The position numbers and the translations under genes are program-made. The notes beneath the pieces were generated by a model, which was not told the DNA's origin, searched no databases, and worked only from the letters and a program-made list of their open reading frames with translations. Source: Bacteroidales bacterium (GTDB lineage: Bacteria > Bacteroidota > Bacteroidia > Bacteroidales > UBA932). From it: DNA of 64,000 nucleotides. Positions 25,324 through 34,036 of the stretch are shown one piece after another (the stretch's first letter is position 1; each line of letters starts with the position of its first letter). Where the stretch lies: positions 48,085 through 112,084 of the forward strand of contig SUYL01000067.1 of the NCBI GenBank assembly GCA_015060445.1. Direction: 5' to 3'.

Positions 25324-26262
25324 ATGGAAAGCAAGTTTTTAAAGGTTTTTACAGAGGTTAAATCCTATGTAATTATGACATTGGGACTTCTTCTGTATGC
25401 ATTGGGATGGATAATTTTTGTCATTCCCAATAACATGGTTGGTGGTGGCGTAACCGGTATAGGTGCAATACTCCTTTATGCCTTCAACATCCCTGTGAGT
25501 GTGTCGTTCTTTGTAATAAATCTGGTCCTGCTGCTTATTGCACTTAAGGTTTTGGGCAAGGGATTTGGAATGAAGACCGTATACGCAATTATAGTGACAT
25601 CGTTGTTCTATGAAGTTGTTCCGCCTCTGATTCCGGAGATCTTTATAGAGGAGATTGCCATTTCAAATGGAAAGTTGCTGAGTGCAATTTTTGGAGGTGT
25701 ATGTGCAGGTTTGGGTATTGGAATAAGTTTTTCTCAGGGAGGCAGTACCGGAGGTACAGATATTGTGGCTCTTATGATTGTAAAGTACAGGAATGTGTCG
25801 GCCGGCAGAGTTATACTGCTTCTGGATATCTTTATAATTGCCTCTTCACTGTTGTTGCCTGCGGCAGAGATTAAAGATGCTACCGGTGCAGTTATAGGTG
25901 TTGAGAGTTGGGGTGAAAGGTTTGCAACCATCCTGTATGGATACATAGTCATTGGTGCATGCAGTTATTCTGTGGATATGTTCATATCTGGAACAAAACA
26001 GTCTTTGCAGATATTCATATTCTCAAAGAAATATGCAGAACTTGCAGATGCCATAACATCCCAGACCGGCAGAGGTGTTACACTTATAGACGGGCAAGGG
26101 TGGTATACAAAGCAGCAGAGCAAGATTGTAATGGTTGTAATGCGCAAGGATGATATGAGTCTGCTGTACCGGATGATAAGGGAAATTGATAGGGATGCAT
26201 TCCTGTCAGTAGGCAGTGTATCAGGTGTTTACGGTAAGGGATTTGACGAAATTAAAAAATAA
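25324..26262 (+). CDS. YitT family membrane protein (second copy)
   Basis: 312 residues, paralogous to the gene just upstream over the whole length: [50 protein letters not shown] and the DUF2179 part TGRGVTLIDGQGWYTKQQSK. It has an additional loop near residues 180-195. The gap to the first copy is 18 bases, and a terminator follows, so leuS-yitT-yitT probably form one transcript. Transported substrate is not known. Confidence 0.87.
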   Translation: MESKFLKVFTEVKSYVIMTLGLLLYALGWIIFVIPNNMVGGGVTGIGAILLYAFNIPVSVSFFVINLVLLLIALKVLGKGFGMKTVYAIIVTSLFYEVVPPLIPEIFIEEIAISNGKLLSAIFGGVCAGLGIGISFSQGGSTGGTDIVALMIVKYRNVSAGRVILLLDIFIIASSLLLPAAEIKDATGAVIGVESWGERFATILYGYIVIGACSYSVDMFISGTKQSLQIFIFSKKYAELADAITSQTGRGVTLIDGQGWYTKQQSKIVMVVMRKDDMSLLYRMIREIDRDAFLSVGSVSGVYGKGFDEIKK

Positions 26263-26295
26263 CAAAAACAGAAAATTTAGAAAACAGAAAAATTT

Positions 26296-26320
26296 GGGAC
26301 CTGTAAGGTCCCTTTTTTAT
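26296..26320 (+). terminator. Terminator after the yitT pair
   Basis: GGGACC (26296-26301), TGTAA loop, GGTCCC (26307-26312), then six T. Confidence 0.85.
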
Positions 26321-26340
26321 TGCCTGGTATCCTTAGTCTA

Positions 26341-26348
26341 TACTTTTG
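26341..26348 (+). promoter_or_regulatory. -7 box of the AraC-type membrane regulator gene
   Basis: TACTTTTG, exact TAnnTTTG, 21 bases before ATG 26370. It excludes the longer TTG frame that starts inside this box. Confidence 0.65.
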
Positions 26349-26369
26349 TGGAAGTATAAACTAAAAACT

Positions 26370-27476
26370 ATGGTTATGGTATTGAAATTTTCTATTATTC
26401 TTGTTTACATCATAGTCTTCCTTAAGGTTGGCATGATGTGGAAACGATGCAGATTTGCAATGGCCGGGAATGAGATAATCCTCCTTGAGTTTCTTGTCCC
26501 TGCAGCACTTCTTCTTCCCTGTGGTATGGAAATGCTCCTAATGAGGGTATCGCTTCATGTTGCCCTTTTTGGCCTGTGCCTTTTCTGGCAGATACTTCTC
26601 CCTAAAGGGATGAGGTTGATTATACTCTCTGCATTTGCCTTTCTTGCTGCATTTCTGGTGTGTGAACTCGCAGCCTTGTTTGTCGGGATAGAGAAAGAAT
26701 ATATGAAAATCATCCATATTCTCATGATGTATGCCCTTTTCGCATATATGTATATCACATTCCTGCTCAGGAACTGGGAGGACAAATACCGCAAGAGCAT
26801 ATTCAGTATGGAGAGGCTGTGCAGTGCGGTCCTGTATGGGATAATGCCGGTACTGGCAGGTATAGGCATCTTTTGCCTCGCATTTGGGTTTGCATTTGAT
26901 GATAAGGTTGCCGGAGGTCTTGTGGCCCTTTTGTCGGTCCTTCCCCTGCCATATATGATCCGTTACAAACCATCATGTGCCACCTACAGCGAACTGGCCC
27001 AGGTGAGGAAGAAGGCTTATCTGCTCGGCAAGACGGTGAGGGACGGACAACTGCTGGAAGATGATGGTGGAATACTCAACGGGAGCGTTGTAGATGATGC
27101 ACGTATATTGTACAGGATAATGGCCCTTTTTGAAGAAGAGAAGATTTACAGGAACTACGATATAAAGATTGCCGATGTTGCACGCCGTATTGGGACCAAT
27201 AAGACATATCTTTCCAGAGCATTGAATACCAGGGTTTCCAAAAATTTCTGCCAGTTTGTGAACCATTACAGGATAAGGGAGATATGCCTCCTTTATCTTG
27301 AAGATCCCAATCGGGAAATAAGGCTTTTGAGTGAACAGTGCGGTTTCAGTTCCAAGAGCAATTTCTCCATTGTATTCAAGTACAACACGGGATATACTCC
27401 AGGAGACTGGTGCAGGATGATAAAAACAAAACTTGAGAACAATGAGCCGGTACAAGTTGATGATTACATGCTGTAG
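26370..27476 (+). CDS. Membrane protein with C-terminal AraC-type HTH
   Basis: About 368 residues from ATG 26370 (an ATG at 26376 is also possible). The first 210 residues contain six or so membrane spans (LKFSIILVYIIVFLKVGMMW, LILSAFAFLAAFLVCELAALF, ILMMYALFAYMYITFLL, VLAGIGIFCLAFGFAF). The C-terminal AraC domain (about 260-355) has both helix-turn-helices: IKIADVARRIGTNKTYLSRALN and RLLSEQCGFSSKSNFSIVFK, followed by GYTPGDW. This membrane-AraC design is frequent in Bacteroidota; signal and targets are unknown. A second AraC-like reading frame overlaps its 3' end. Confidence 0.85.
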   Translation: MVMVLKFSIILVYIIVFLKVGMMWKRCRFAMAGNEIILLEFLVPAALLLPCGMEMLLMRVSLHVALFGLCLFWQILLPKGMRLIILSAFAFLAAFLVCELAALFVGIEKEYMKIIHILMMYALFAYMYITFLLRNWEDKYRKSIFSMERLCSAVLYGIMPVLAGIGIFCLAFGFAFDDKVAGGLVALLSVLPLPYMIRYKPSCATYSELAQVRKKAYLLGKTVRDGQLLEDDGGILNGSVVDDARILYRIMALFEEEKIYRNYDIKIADVARRIGTNKTYLSRALNTRVSKNFCQFVNHYRIREICLLYLEDPNREIRLLSEQCGFSSKSNFSIVFKYNTGYTPGDWCRMIKTKLENNEPVQVDDYML

Positions 27477-27954
27477 ATATGCAGTTGCATTATTGCACAG
27501 GTGGTGTACTTACATTATCTCCACTCTCAACAGATATGAACTGTATGACAGTGATCCTCCGTATCCGCAGGAAGAGTGCAAGGTTATTTGTGGAGGGGCG
27601 GGAGACCGTCTGGAGGAGATATCAATAAAGGTGGATGAACTTATGTCTTCCCGACAATTGTTCCTGGATGAGAATCTTACCCTTGAAACCCTTGCCAAGG
27701 AGGTTGGGACAAACAGGACATATCTCTCGCGCATGTTCAACAGGAAAAAACTCATAGGTTTTGACAATTACATTAATCTTAAAAGACTTTCATACGCCTG
27801 CTCCATAGCGGACAGGGATATGAGTGTGGATATGCTCGTATGTGAGTGCGGATTCCCCTCAGTGAGGTCTTTCTACAGGTCCCTTATGGATACCGCAGAT
27901 GAAGGGTGTTATTTGCTTAAAAAAAAGTATCTTTGTACAAATTTGTATAAAGAT
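27442..27954 (+). pseudogene. AraC-like HTH reading frame continuous with ettA
   Basis: From ATG 27442, overlapping the end of the regulator gene, the frame runs without a stop straight into ettA. Residues about 50-150 resemble the AraC domain of the gene upstream: ENLTLETLAKEVGTNRTYLSRMFN, then VDMLVCECGFPSVRSFYRSL. The membrane part is absent and the usual Pro-x-x-x-Arg end is lost. It looks like a duplicated and truncated regulator whose stop has gone. It may still be translated, either alone by read-through or as an HTH-EttA fusion of about 730 residues. ettA itself has a good start and promoter within it. Confidence 0.45.
27928..27935 (+). promoter_or_regulatory. -7 box of ettA inside the upstream reading frame
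   Basis: TATCTTTG, exact TAnnTTTG, 19 bases before ATG 27955. It supports separate expression of ettA. Confidence 0.65.
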
Positions 27955-29631
27955 ATGGCAGACGAGAAAATAATTTTTTCCATGAATGGCGTGGGCAAGG
28001 TTTTGCCTGCCAACAACAAGACAATCCTTAAGGACATTTACCTTTCATTCTTCTACGGTGCAAAGATTGGTATCATAGGTTTGAACGGTTCCGGCAAATC
28101 AACCCTCATGAAGATTATTGCCGGTATAGAGAAATCATACAAAGGGGAAGTTGTATGGGCTCCCGGATACTCTGTGGGATATCTGGAGCAGGAACCCCAA
28201 TTGGATGACAACAAGACCGTAAGGGAAGTTGTAGAGGAGGGTGTGCAGGAGATTGTGGATGTGCTCAAGGAGTACGAGGAGATAAACATGAAGTTTATGG
28301 AGCCTATGGATGATGACCAGATGGCCAAACTTATAGAGAGACAGGGAGAACTTACCGAGAAAATAGAGCAGGTTGGGGGATGGGAACTGGATTCCAAACT
28401 GGAGAGGGCCATGGATGCACTTATGTGTCCAGAACCTGATGCTCTTGTGAAAAACTTGTCGGGAGGAGAGAGGAGAAGGGTTGCCCTTTGCCGCCTTCTG
28501 TTGCAGGAGCCGGATGTCCTTTTGTTGGATGAGCCTACCAACCACCTCGATACAGAGAGTATCCAGTGGCTTGAGGCACATTTGCAGCAGTATAAGGGTA
28601 CAGTAATTGCCGTAACCCACGACCGTTACTTCCTTGACAATGTTGCCGGTTGGATTCTTGAACTGGATAGAGGTGAGGGTATTCCATGGAAAGGAAACTA
28701 TTCTTCTTGGCTTGACCAGAAATCCAACAGGCTGAAGATGGAGGAGAAACAGGAGAGCAAACGCCGCAAGACCCTTGAGAGGGAACTTGAATGGGTAAGG
28801 ATGGCTCCTAAGGCACGCCATGCAAAATCAAAGGCCCGTTTGGGAGCATATGAGAAGATGCTCAATGAAGACGGCAAACAGAAGGAGGAAAAACTTGAGA
28901 TATTTATCCCTAACGGCCCGCGTCTTGGAACCAATGTGATTGAGGCAATTGATGTCACCAAGGCATTTGGAGACAAGGTGCTCTATGAGGGATTGAATTT
29001 TAAACTGCCACCTGCAGGTATAGTAGGTGTGATTGGCCCTAACGGAGCCGGTAAAACTACCCTTTTCCGCCTGATTATGGGGTATGATACCCCAAATAAA
29101 GGTGAGTTCAAGGTTGGAGAAACTGTTAAGGTTGCATATATAGACCAGCAGCACAAGAGCATAGACCCTGAGAAGACAGTTTATGAGACAATTGCTGAGA
29201 ACTCGGAATATGTAAAACTTGGCAATAAGGAGGTTAATGCAAGAGCGTATGTTTCACGTTTCAACTTCAGTGGAGCAGACCAGGAGAAGAAATGTGGAGT
29301 GTTGAGCGGTGGTGAGAGAAACCGTCTCCATCTTGCCCTAACCCTCAAGGAGGGGGCGAACGTGCTTCTGTTGGACGAGCCTACCAATGATGTGGATGTA
29401 AATACAATCCGTGCTTTGGAAGAGGGCCTTGAGAACTTTGCAGGTTGTGCAGTGGTAATCTCCCACGACCGTTGGTTCCTTGACCGCATATGTACCCATA
29501 TCCTTGCATTTGAGGGTGATTCAAAGGTTTACTTCTATGAGGGAACCTATTCTGAATATGAGGAGAACAAGAAGATGCGTCTGGGTAATGTTGAGCCTAA
29601 GAAGTTCAAGTACAAGAAACTTATGGAATAA
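27955..29631 (+). CDS. ettA: ABC-F translation factor, energy-dependent translational throttle EttA
   Basis: 558 residues from ATG 27955 (MADEKIIFSMNGVGK), the usual EttA length. Two ABC ATPase domains: Walker [12 protein letters not shown], signature LSGGERRRVAL, Walker B LLLDEPTNHLD; then PNGAGKTTLFR, LSGGERNRLHL and LLLDEPTNDVD. The linker has the EttA-type basic stretch RMAPKARHAKSKARL. EttA binds the ribosomal E site and gates the first peptide bond according to energy state. The open frame extends 522 bases upstream into an AraC-like remnant, but a promoter box and family length fix this start. Confidence 0.95.
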   Translation: MADEKIIFSMNGVGKVLPANNKTILKDIYLSFFYGAKIGIIGLNGSGKSTLMKIIAGIEKSYKGEVVWAPGYSVGYLEQEPQLDDNKTVREVVEEGVQEIVDVLKEYEEINMKFMEPMDDDQMAKLIERQGELTEKIEQVGGWELDSKLERAMDALMCPEPDALVKNLSGGERRRVALCRLLLQEPDVLLLDEPTNHLDTESIQWLEAHLQQYKGTVIAVTHDRYFLDNVAGWILELDRGEGIPWKGNYSSWLDQKSNRLKMEEKQESKRRKTLERELEWVRMAPKARHAKSKARLGAYEKMLNEDGKQKEEKLEIFIPNGPRLGTNVIEAIDVTKAFGDKVLYEGLNFKLPPAGIVGVIGPNGAGKTTLFRLIMGYDTPNKGEFKVGETVKVAYIDQQHKSIDPEKTVYETIAENSEYVKLGNKEVNARAYVSRFNFSGADQEKKCGVLSGGERNRLHLALTLKEGANVLLLDEPTNDVDVNTIRALEEGLENFAGCAVVISHDRWFLDRICTHILAFEGDSKVYFYEGTYSEYEENKKMRLGNVEPKKFKYKKLME

Positions 29632-29635
29632 GAAC

Positions 29636-29662
29636 AAGGGGCCTTGAGGCCCCTTTTTTTAT
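29636..29662 (+). terminator. Terminator after ettA
   Basis: AAGGGGCC (29636-29643), TTGA loop, GGCCCCTT (29648-29655) and a T-run; lies between convergent genes. Confidence 0.9.
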
Positions 29663-29677
29663 GTCAATACTTGTGGG

Positions 29678-29980
29678 TTACTCCCAATAATCGCAAACTA
29701 CTCTGCTCTCCCGGCAACTTTTGCAGAAGTTGCTTATTTCTACGTGTGCAGGATGAACCTTGTATGCAGCAAGATCTTGTTCGCTGCGGAACTTGCTTAT
29801 GAGTACGGCATCATAACTCATATCGGTATGCTTGAAGTCTATTCCAACTTCTGCCGATACAAGTTCAGGTACCACCCCTACAAGCCCCTCAAGGCGCTGT
29901 TTCATCTGTTTAAGGTTTTCTTCTTTGGAGGCGCCGTTTGCAAAATCCTTGAAGCGCCACATAACTATGTGCACAAGCAT
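29678..29980 (-). CDS. Dabb family (stress-responsive A/B barrel) protein
   Basis: 100 residues forming one dimeric alpha/beta barrel domain: MLVHIVMWRFKD at the start, a helix with EENLKQMKQRLEGL, GIDFKHTDMSYDAVLISKF and the HPAHVEISNFCKSC helix near the end. The bacterial members have no settled function. It stands alone, convergent to ettA and divergent from the M81 gene. Confidence 0.85.
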   Translation of the reverse strand: MLVHIVMWRFKDFANGASKEENLKQMKQRLEGLVGVVPELVSAEVGIDFKHTDMSYDAVLISKFRSEQDLAAYKVHPAHVEISNFCKSCRESRVVCDYWE

Positions 29981-30010
29981 GATTTATGTATTGTTAAGTG
30001 AAGTTTTTAG

Positions 30011-30018
30011 TATCTTTG
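30011..30018 (+). promoter_or_regulatory. -7 box of the M81 peptidase gene
   Basis: TATCTTTG, exact TAnnTTTG, 28 bases before ATG 30047. Confidence 0.65.
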
Positions 30019-30046
30019 TCAGGTAACTGATACAAATTTACTAAAT

Positions 30047-31591
30047 ATGAAACGTTTTATCACAAATTTATTGCTTCCTGTTATATTGGTGCTGTTTATG
30101 GTTTCCTGTACACAGGAGAAGAAACTGCCAAGGATTGCTATTGCCGGCATTAAAATAGAGTCTTCTACATTTTCTCCGGCCCGCAGTACGGAGGAGTCGT
30201 TCAATGTGGCAATTGGAAATGAAGTGTTTGACATGATTCCATATTTGAGGGATGGACAGCCACTGAGAGATAGGGCAGAGTGGATTCCTGCTCTTGTGGC
30301 AAGGGCTACTCCAGGCGGTGCTGTTACCAGGGAGGCATACGAGAAATTTGTAAACATAATATTGGATTCCCTTAGGGCCAATCTTCCTCTTGACGGTTTT
30401 GTATATGACCTTCACGGTGCAATGAGCGTTGTGGGGCTGGATGATCCTGAGGGTGACATGATAAAGAGGATTAGGGAAGTTATAGGTAATGATGTTGTGG
30501 TAACTGCTCCAATGGATCTGCATGGCAATGTTTCATGGACTTTGGCAGAGAATACAGATTTGATCTGCTGCTACCGTATGGCTCCTCATGAAGATGCATG
30601 GGAGACCCGCGAAAGGGCTGCCAGAATCCTTATAGAACGTCTGGAGAGCGGCAAAGGGAAACCTGCCTATAAAGCCTATGTCCCTGTCCCAATCCTTTTG
30701 CCGGGAGAACAGACCTCTACCCGTGTTGAACCGGCAAAATCGCTTTATGATATGACATACCCGGAGCGTGAAGGGGTAATTGACGCTTCTATATGGATTG
30801 GATATGCATGGGCAGATGAGCCCCGTAACCATGCGGTTGTAATGGCTACCGGAGATGACAGGGAGGCTGTTGTAAAGGCTGCAGAGGAGATAGCCCAATA
30901 CTTCTGGGATGTGCGCCACCAGTTTGATTTTGTGGCCCCTACAACCACTTTGGATGAATGCCTTGCAAATGCACTCAAGAAAGAGGCAAAACGCCCGTAT
31001 TACATAAGCGATACAGGTGACAACCCTACAGCAGGGGGTGCAGGAGATGTAACCTGGACCCTGACCCAACTTTTAAAACGCCCGGAGTTCAAGAGTGCAA
31101 AAGGACCGCAACTCATATATGCATCTCTTCCCGACAAAGATTTTGTAGCAAAAGCCAAGGAAGTTGGAGTAGGTGGCAAGATTGATATGGTTGCAGGGGC
31201 GGAGGTGGATGACCGCTATGCCCCACCGGTAAGGTTGAAAGGTACTGTAACCGCAATATACGACCACCCTACAAATTCAGAGGTGGCAGTAAAGGTAGGA
31301 AGCATTGATGTAATTGTAACAGAAGTAAGGAAAGGTTTCCACAAGGAACATGAGTTTACAAAACTGGGTTTGAATCCGCGCACTGCAGATATTGTGATGG
31401 TAAAGATTGGATACCTTGAGCCGGAACTCTACAATATGCAGGCAGACTGGATGATGGCCCTTACACTCGGTGGTGTGAACCAGGATCTTGCAGGGTTGCC
31501 ATACAAGCGGATCAACCGCCCTATGTACCCAATAGACAAGGATATGCCGGATCCTGACCTTAAAGCCAGACTGGTTCCGTTTGTGGAATAA
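30047..31591 (+). CDS. M81 family metallopeptidase (MlrC-like) lipoprotein
   Basis: 514 residues. A lipoprotein signal with lipobox FMVSC leads into the M81 N-terminal domain: IAIAGIKIESSTFSP, FVYDLHGAMSV, TAPMDLHGNVS, CCYRMAPHEDAWETRERA. The C-terminal MlrC domain has ISDTGDNPTAGGAGD near residue 325. MlrC was first described in microcystin breakdown by sphingomonads, but M81 proteins are broader and their substrates mostly unknown. The lipoprotein form places this one outside the cytoplasm. The convergent cutC end supplies its terminator. Confidence 0.88.
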   Translation: MKRFITNLLLPVILVLFMVSCTQEKKLPRIAIAGIKIESSTFSPARSTEESFNVAIGNEVFDMIPYLRDGQPLRDRAEWIPALVARATPGGAVTREAYEKFVNIILDSLRANLPLDGFVYDLHGAMSVVGLDDPEGDMIKRIREVIGNDVVVTAPMDLHGNVSWTLAENTDLICCYRMAPHEDAWETRERAARILIERLESGKGKPAYKAYVPVPILLPGEQTSTRVEPAKSLYDMTYPEREGVIDASIWIGYAWADEPRNHAVVMATGDDREAVVKAAEEIAQYFWDVRHQFDFVAPTTTLDECLANALKKEAKRPYYISDTGDNPTAGGAGDVTWTLTQLLKRPEFKSAKGPQLIYASLPDKDFVAKAKEVGVGGKIDMVAGAEVDDRYAPPVRLKGTVTAIYDHPTNSEVAVKVGSIDVIVTEVRKGFHKEHEFTKLGLNPRTADIVMVKIGYLEPELYNMQADWMMALTLGGVNQDLAGLPYKRINRPMYPIDKDMPDPDLKARLVPFVE

Positions 31592-31593
31592 TC

Positions 31594-32337
31594 TTATAGG
31601 GCAGCCCCAATGGTTGCCCTTATTTTTTCTACAGAACTCTCCATACGGGTAAAGTCACCTCCCATATTTGCGGGGGTAAAGGATACCCCTTCCCTGTAAA
31701 CCATTGGGGAGTCATATGTGGCAGAACCCGAAAAGTGTATCTCCCTGACACCGGCAGTGGTGAGGATTCCCTTTATATTTCCTGAATTCACCCCTGCTCC
31801 GGGCATTATTATGGTTCTGCCATCCGCACACCTGTTCATTTTGGCAATAATCTCCAATCCCTCCATTGCTGTGGGTTTTCCTCCCGACGTAAGTATCCTG
31901 TCAACTCCAAGGGAAATGGCATCTTCCAGTGCTGCAAATATATTGGCGGCACGGTCTATTGCCCTGTGGAATGTAACAGAAAGGCCAAGATGTTTTGCTA
32001 CAGCCACCATTGCCCTGCAACTGTCCATATCTACATTCCCATATGGATCCAATGCACCTATTACAACTCCGTTTACCCCCAGTTTTGCACAGACCTGAAT
32101 GTCTGAAATCATTTCAGCCACCTCCTCACTCTCGTATAGGAAATCCCCCTGGCGGGGCCTTATAAGTACATTTATATCTATTTTAAGCCGTTTGCGTGCC
32201 TGCTCAATGAATCCGTATGAGGGGGTAAGTCCACCCAGTGAAAGGGCGGAACACAATTCAACCCTATTTGCACCTGCCTGTTGTGCATTCAGCGCACTCT
32301 GCAGATTGCCGCAACATATTTCAAATTTTACATCCAT
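31594..32337 (-). CDS. cutC: CutC family protein
   Basis: 247 residues from ATG 32337 (MDVKFEICCGN), a TIM-barrel protein named for copper homeostasis although its direct role is disputed. Landmarks: ANRVELCSALSLGGLTPS, VLIRPRQGDFLY, GVVIGALDPYGNVD, VTFHRAIDRA, DRILTSGGKPTA and IIMPGAGVNSGNI. A longer start at 32364 would overlap the upstream mscS-like gene; the chosen one leaves 8 bases. The two are probably co-transcribed. Confidence 0.92.
   Translation of the reverse strand: MDVKFEICCGNLQSALNAQQAGANRVELCSALSLGGLTPSYGFIEQARKRLKIDINVLIRPRQGDFLYESEEVAEMISDIQVCAKLGVNGVVIGALDPYGNVDMDSCRAMVAVAKHLGLSVTFHRAIDRAANIFAALEDAISLGVDRILTSGGKPTAMEGLEIIAKMNRCADGRTIIMPGAGVNSGNIKGILTTAGVREIHFSGSATYDSPMVYREGVSFTPANMGGDFTRMESSVEKIRATIGAAL
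31598..31627 (+). terminator. Terminator of the M81 gene inside the cutC 3' end
   Basis: AGGGCAGCC pairs with GGTTGCCCT (one wobble) and is followed by TATTTTTTC on the plus strand. The hairpin is made from the last codons of cutC on the minus strand. Confidence 0.65.
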
Positions 32338-32345
32338 ACACAAAT

Positions 32346-33341
32346 TTAAGAACTTTCTCCCCAATTGAAAATCTTGAGTCCGAATTTTGGAGCCATTGCT
32401 ATTGCGTGCTCTGTAATCTGGGATTTCATCCCCTCATAGATAACCCAATTCTTGTTGGCAGAGAAACAGTATATCTGCACAGGAAGGCCGGTGGATGTAG
32501 GGTCCATGTATCTTACCATTGTTAGGATGCTGTTGTTTATCCCCGGATGGCGGTGGATATATGTTGTAAGGTATATCCTGTAGAGTTCCAGATTTGTAAT
32601 ATTTTCAGAATGGGCAGGCAGTTGGACAAGAGAATTGTATGAGGCAAGTTCGTCGGGAGTACAGAAATGGACATAATCCATATCTATGTTGAGGTTTATG
32701 GTCATCCTCCTCCCTCCGCTCTCATCCATTCCCCTCCAGTTCTGGAATGATGACGACACCAGGGAGTATGTGGGTACCGTAACTATTGTGTTGTCAAAGT
32801 TCTGGACCTTTACTGTTATTAGGGAGATGTCAATTACAGTGCCGTTGGCGAGGGTGCCCGGTACCACTATCCAGTCCCCTTTTCTTACCATATCATTGGA
32901 ACTGAGTTGTATTCCCGACACAAATCCCAGGATAGTATCCTTGAATATGAATGATATTACAGCGGCAAATGCACCCAATCCGGCAAGAAGTTTTGCAGGA
33001 GACTTGTCGAGAAGTATGGCAACAATGATTATTCCCCCTACAAATAATATCACTATCTTTATAATTTGGACCATCCCTTTCAGGGGTGTTCTCCTGTATT
33101 TGGGTTTGCTGTTGAGCAATTCATAGGTAACATTTAGAATGACGCTCAAAATTGTCATGAACATGGCTGTTATGGCAATGGCATCAAATCTCAGCAGGAG
33201 GCTTACAAACTTGTTCTCCTTTTCCCAGATTAGCGGTGCAACTATTATGGCTCCCATAAGTATTGCTGTAACAAGCACTTTCCACCAAAGTCTCCTGAAG
33301 TAATATTTTACCCAGCCTTTCCCAGTCTCTTTCTTTTTCAT
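32346..33341 (-). CDS. MscS-family mechanosensitive channel
   Basis: 331 residues. Four or five membrane spans at the start (VLVTAILMGAIIVAPLIW, ITAMFMTILSVILNVTYELL, IIKIVILFVGGIIIVAILL), then the pore helix and conserved MscS segment (LLAGLGAFAAVISFIFKDT, then FVSGIQL) near 124-152, and a cytosolic beta domain with KGDWIVVPGTLANGTVIDIS and VPTYSLVSSSFQNW. Such channels release solutes on osmotic downshock. The cytosolic part has an extra stretch (about 205-290) relative to E. coli MscS, as in many Bacteroidota members. Confidence 0.9.
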   Translation of the reverse strand: MKKKETGKGWVKYYFRRLWWKVLVTAILMGAIIVAPLIWEKENKFVSLLLRFDAIAITAMFMTILSVILNVTYELLNSKPKYRRTPLKGMVQIIKIVILFVGGIIIVAILLDKSPAKLLAGLGAFAAVISFIFKDTILGFVSGIQLSSNDMVRKGDWIVVPGTLANGTVIDISLITVKVQNFDNTIVTVPTYSLVSSSFQNWRGMDESGGRRMTINLNIDMDYVHFCTPDELASYNSLVQLPAHSENITNLELYRIYLTTYIHRHPGINNSILTMVRYMDPTSTGLPVQIYCFSANKNWVIYEGMKSQITEHAIAMAPKFGLKIFNWGESS

Positions 33342-33417
33342 TGCTGCAATTGTATTTTCCGTTTATTCATTAAACAATGCTTTTCCCATTTTGTTATTGA
33401 GGAAAAATCTGGTTGCT

Positions 33418-33675
33418 ATGAACAAGAAACAGTTGGTAAAGAGACTTTCTCAGAAAACCGGACTTACATTAGCTGAAAGCAATGACTTTTTGAACTCAGT
33501 ACTTGATATTGTATCTGACACTTTGAAGAAAGAGGAGGATGTATTCTTGCGTGGTTTTGGATCGTTTATGATAAAGGACCGCAAGCCACGCAGGACAATG
33601 AGCCTGAATACCAGGGAGATGATTACAATCCCGGGGAAGAAGGTGGTAAAATTCAAGACACAGATGCTGGATTGA
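33418..33675 (+). CDS. HU/IHF-type DNA-binding protein
   Basis: 85 residues from ATG 33418 (MNKKQLVKRLSQ). The HU fold is clear: two helices, FLRGFGSFMIKDRKPR and the beta-arm RRTMSLNTREMITIPGKKVV. The arm-tip proline of the usual NPxT motif is missing (LNTR instead), which could weaken DNA kinking. A TTG at 33391 would add nine unlikely residues. It is monocistronic, with a terminator 80 bases downstream. Confidence 0.9.
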   Translation: MNKKQLVKRLSQKTGLTLAESNDFLNSVLDIVSDTLKKEEDVFLRGFGSFMIKDRKPRRTMSLNTREMITIPGKKVVKFKTQMLD

Positions 33676-33755
33676 AAAAATCATGATTTTATGAACATTT
33701 TCAATTGGCAGATGTTATTTAAATGAAATAGTTTTTTAAGTTAGGTTAAGTCGGG

Positions 33756-33799
33756 CAAACCCTGCAGCCAAAGGATGAGGTTGCGGGGTTTGTTTTTAA
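33756..33799 (+). terminator. Terminator downstream of the HU gene
   Basis: CAAACCCTGCA (33756-33766) pairs with TGCGGGGTTTG (33782-33792) with one wobble, followed by TTTTTAATTT. Confidence 0.75.
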
Positions 33800-33915
33800 T
33801 TTACATGTTATGTTCTTCCGATGGTAGATTTGTCCACAGGCGGGTGGTATTTTGTTGACGGAAGGTGTTTTGAGGGGTGTTTTATCCACGCTGAGGGTGC
33901 CTGGCGTGGATGGCC

Positions 33916-33987
33916 GGTGTTTCGGATGGTGTTTCGGATGGTGTTTCGGATGGTGTTTCGGATGGTGTTTCGGATGGTGCTCCGGAA
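33916..33987 (+). repeat. 12-bp tandem repeat, five perfect units plus one degenerate
   Basis: GGTGTTTCGGAT is repeated head-to-tail from 33916 to 33975, then GGTGCTCCGGAA. Units are a multiple of three, so both strands show repetitive open frames, but these run into the tRNA and lack support. Likely an intergenic length-variable array. Confidence 0.95.
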
Positions 33988-34036
33988 GGGGCCTCACTAC
34001 CATAAAAAAAGCACTCAATTTCTTGAGTGCTTTCCG

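Noticed and set aside
27433..29631. Single 732-residue AraC-ABC-F fusion gene as the primary call
   Set aside because: The ABC-F part from 27955 has normal EttA length and its own -7 box; the fusion is kept as a finding only.
33821..33911. Possible replication origin from TTTGTCCACA and TTTATCCACG near dnaG
   Set aside because: Only two loose DnaA-like words, no A/T-rich unwinding region, no dnaA or dnaN nearby.
33916..33987. CRISPR array
   Set aside because: The units are 12 bp and directly adjacent with no spacers; no cas genes in the window.
33746..34018. Minus-strand 90-residue frame with HHPK repeats, and plus-strand frame 33821-34075 with FRMV repeats
   Set aside because: Both arise from the 12-bp tandem repeat; the plus frame runs into the tRNA gene, neither has a promoter or family match.
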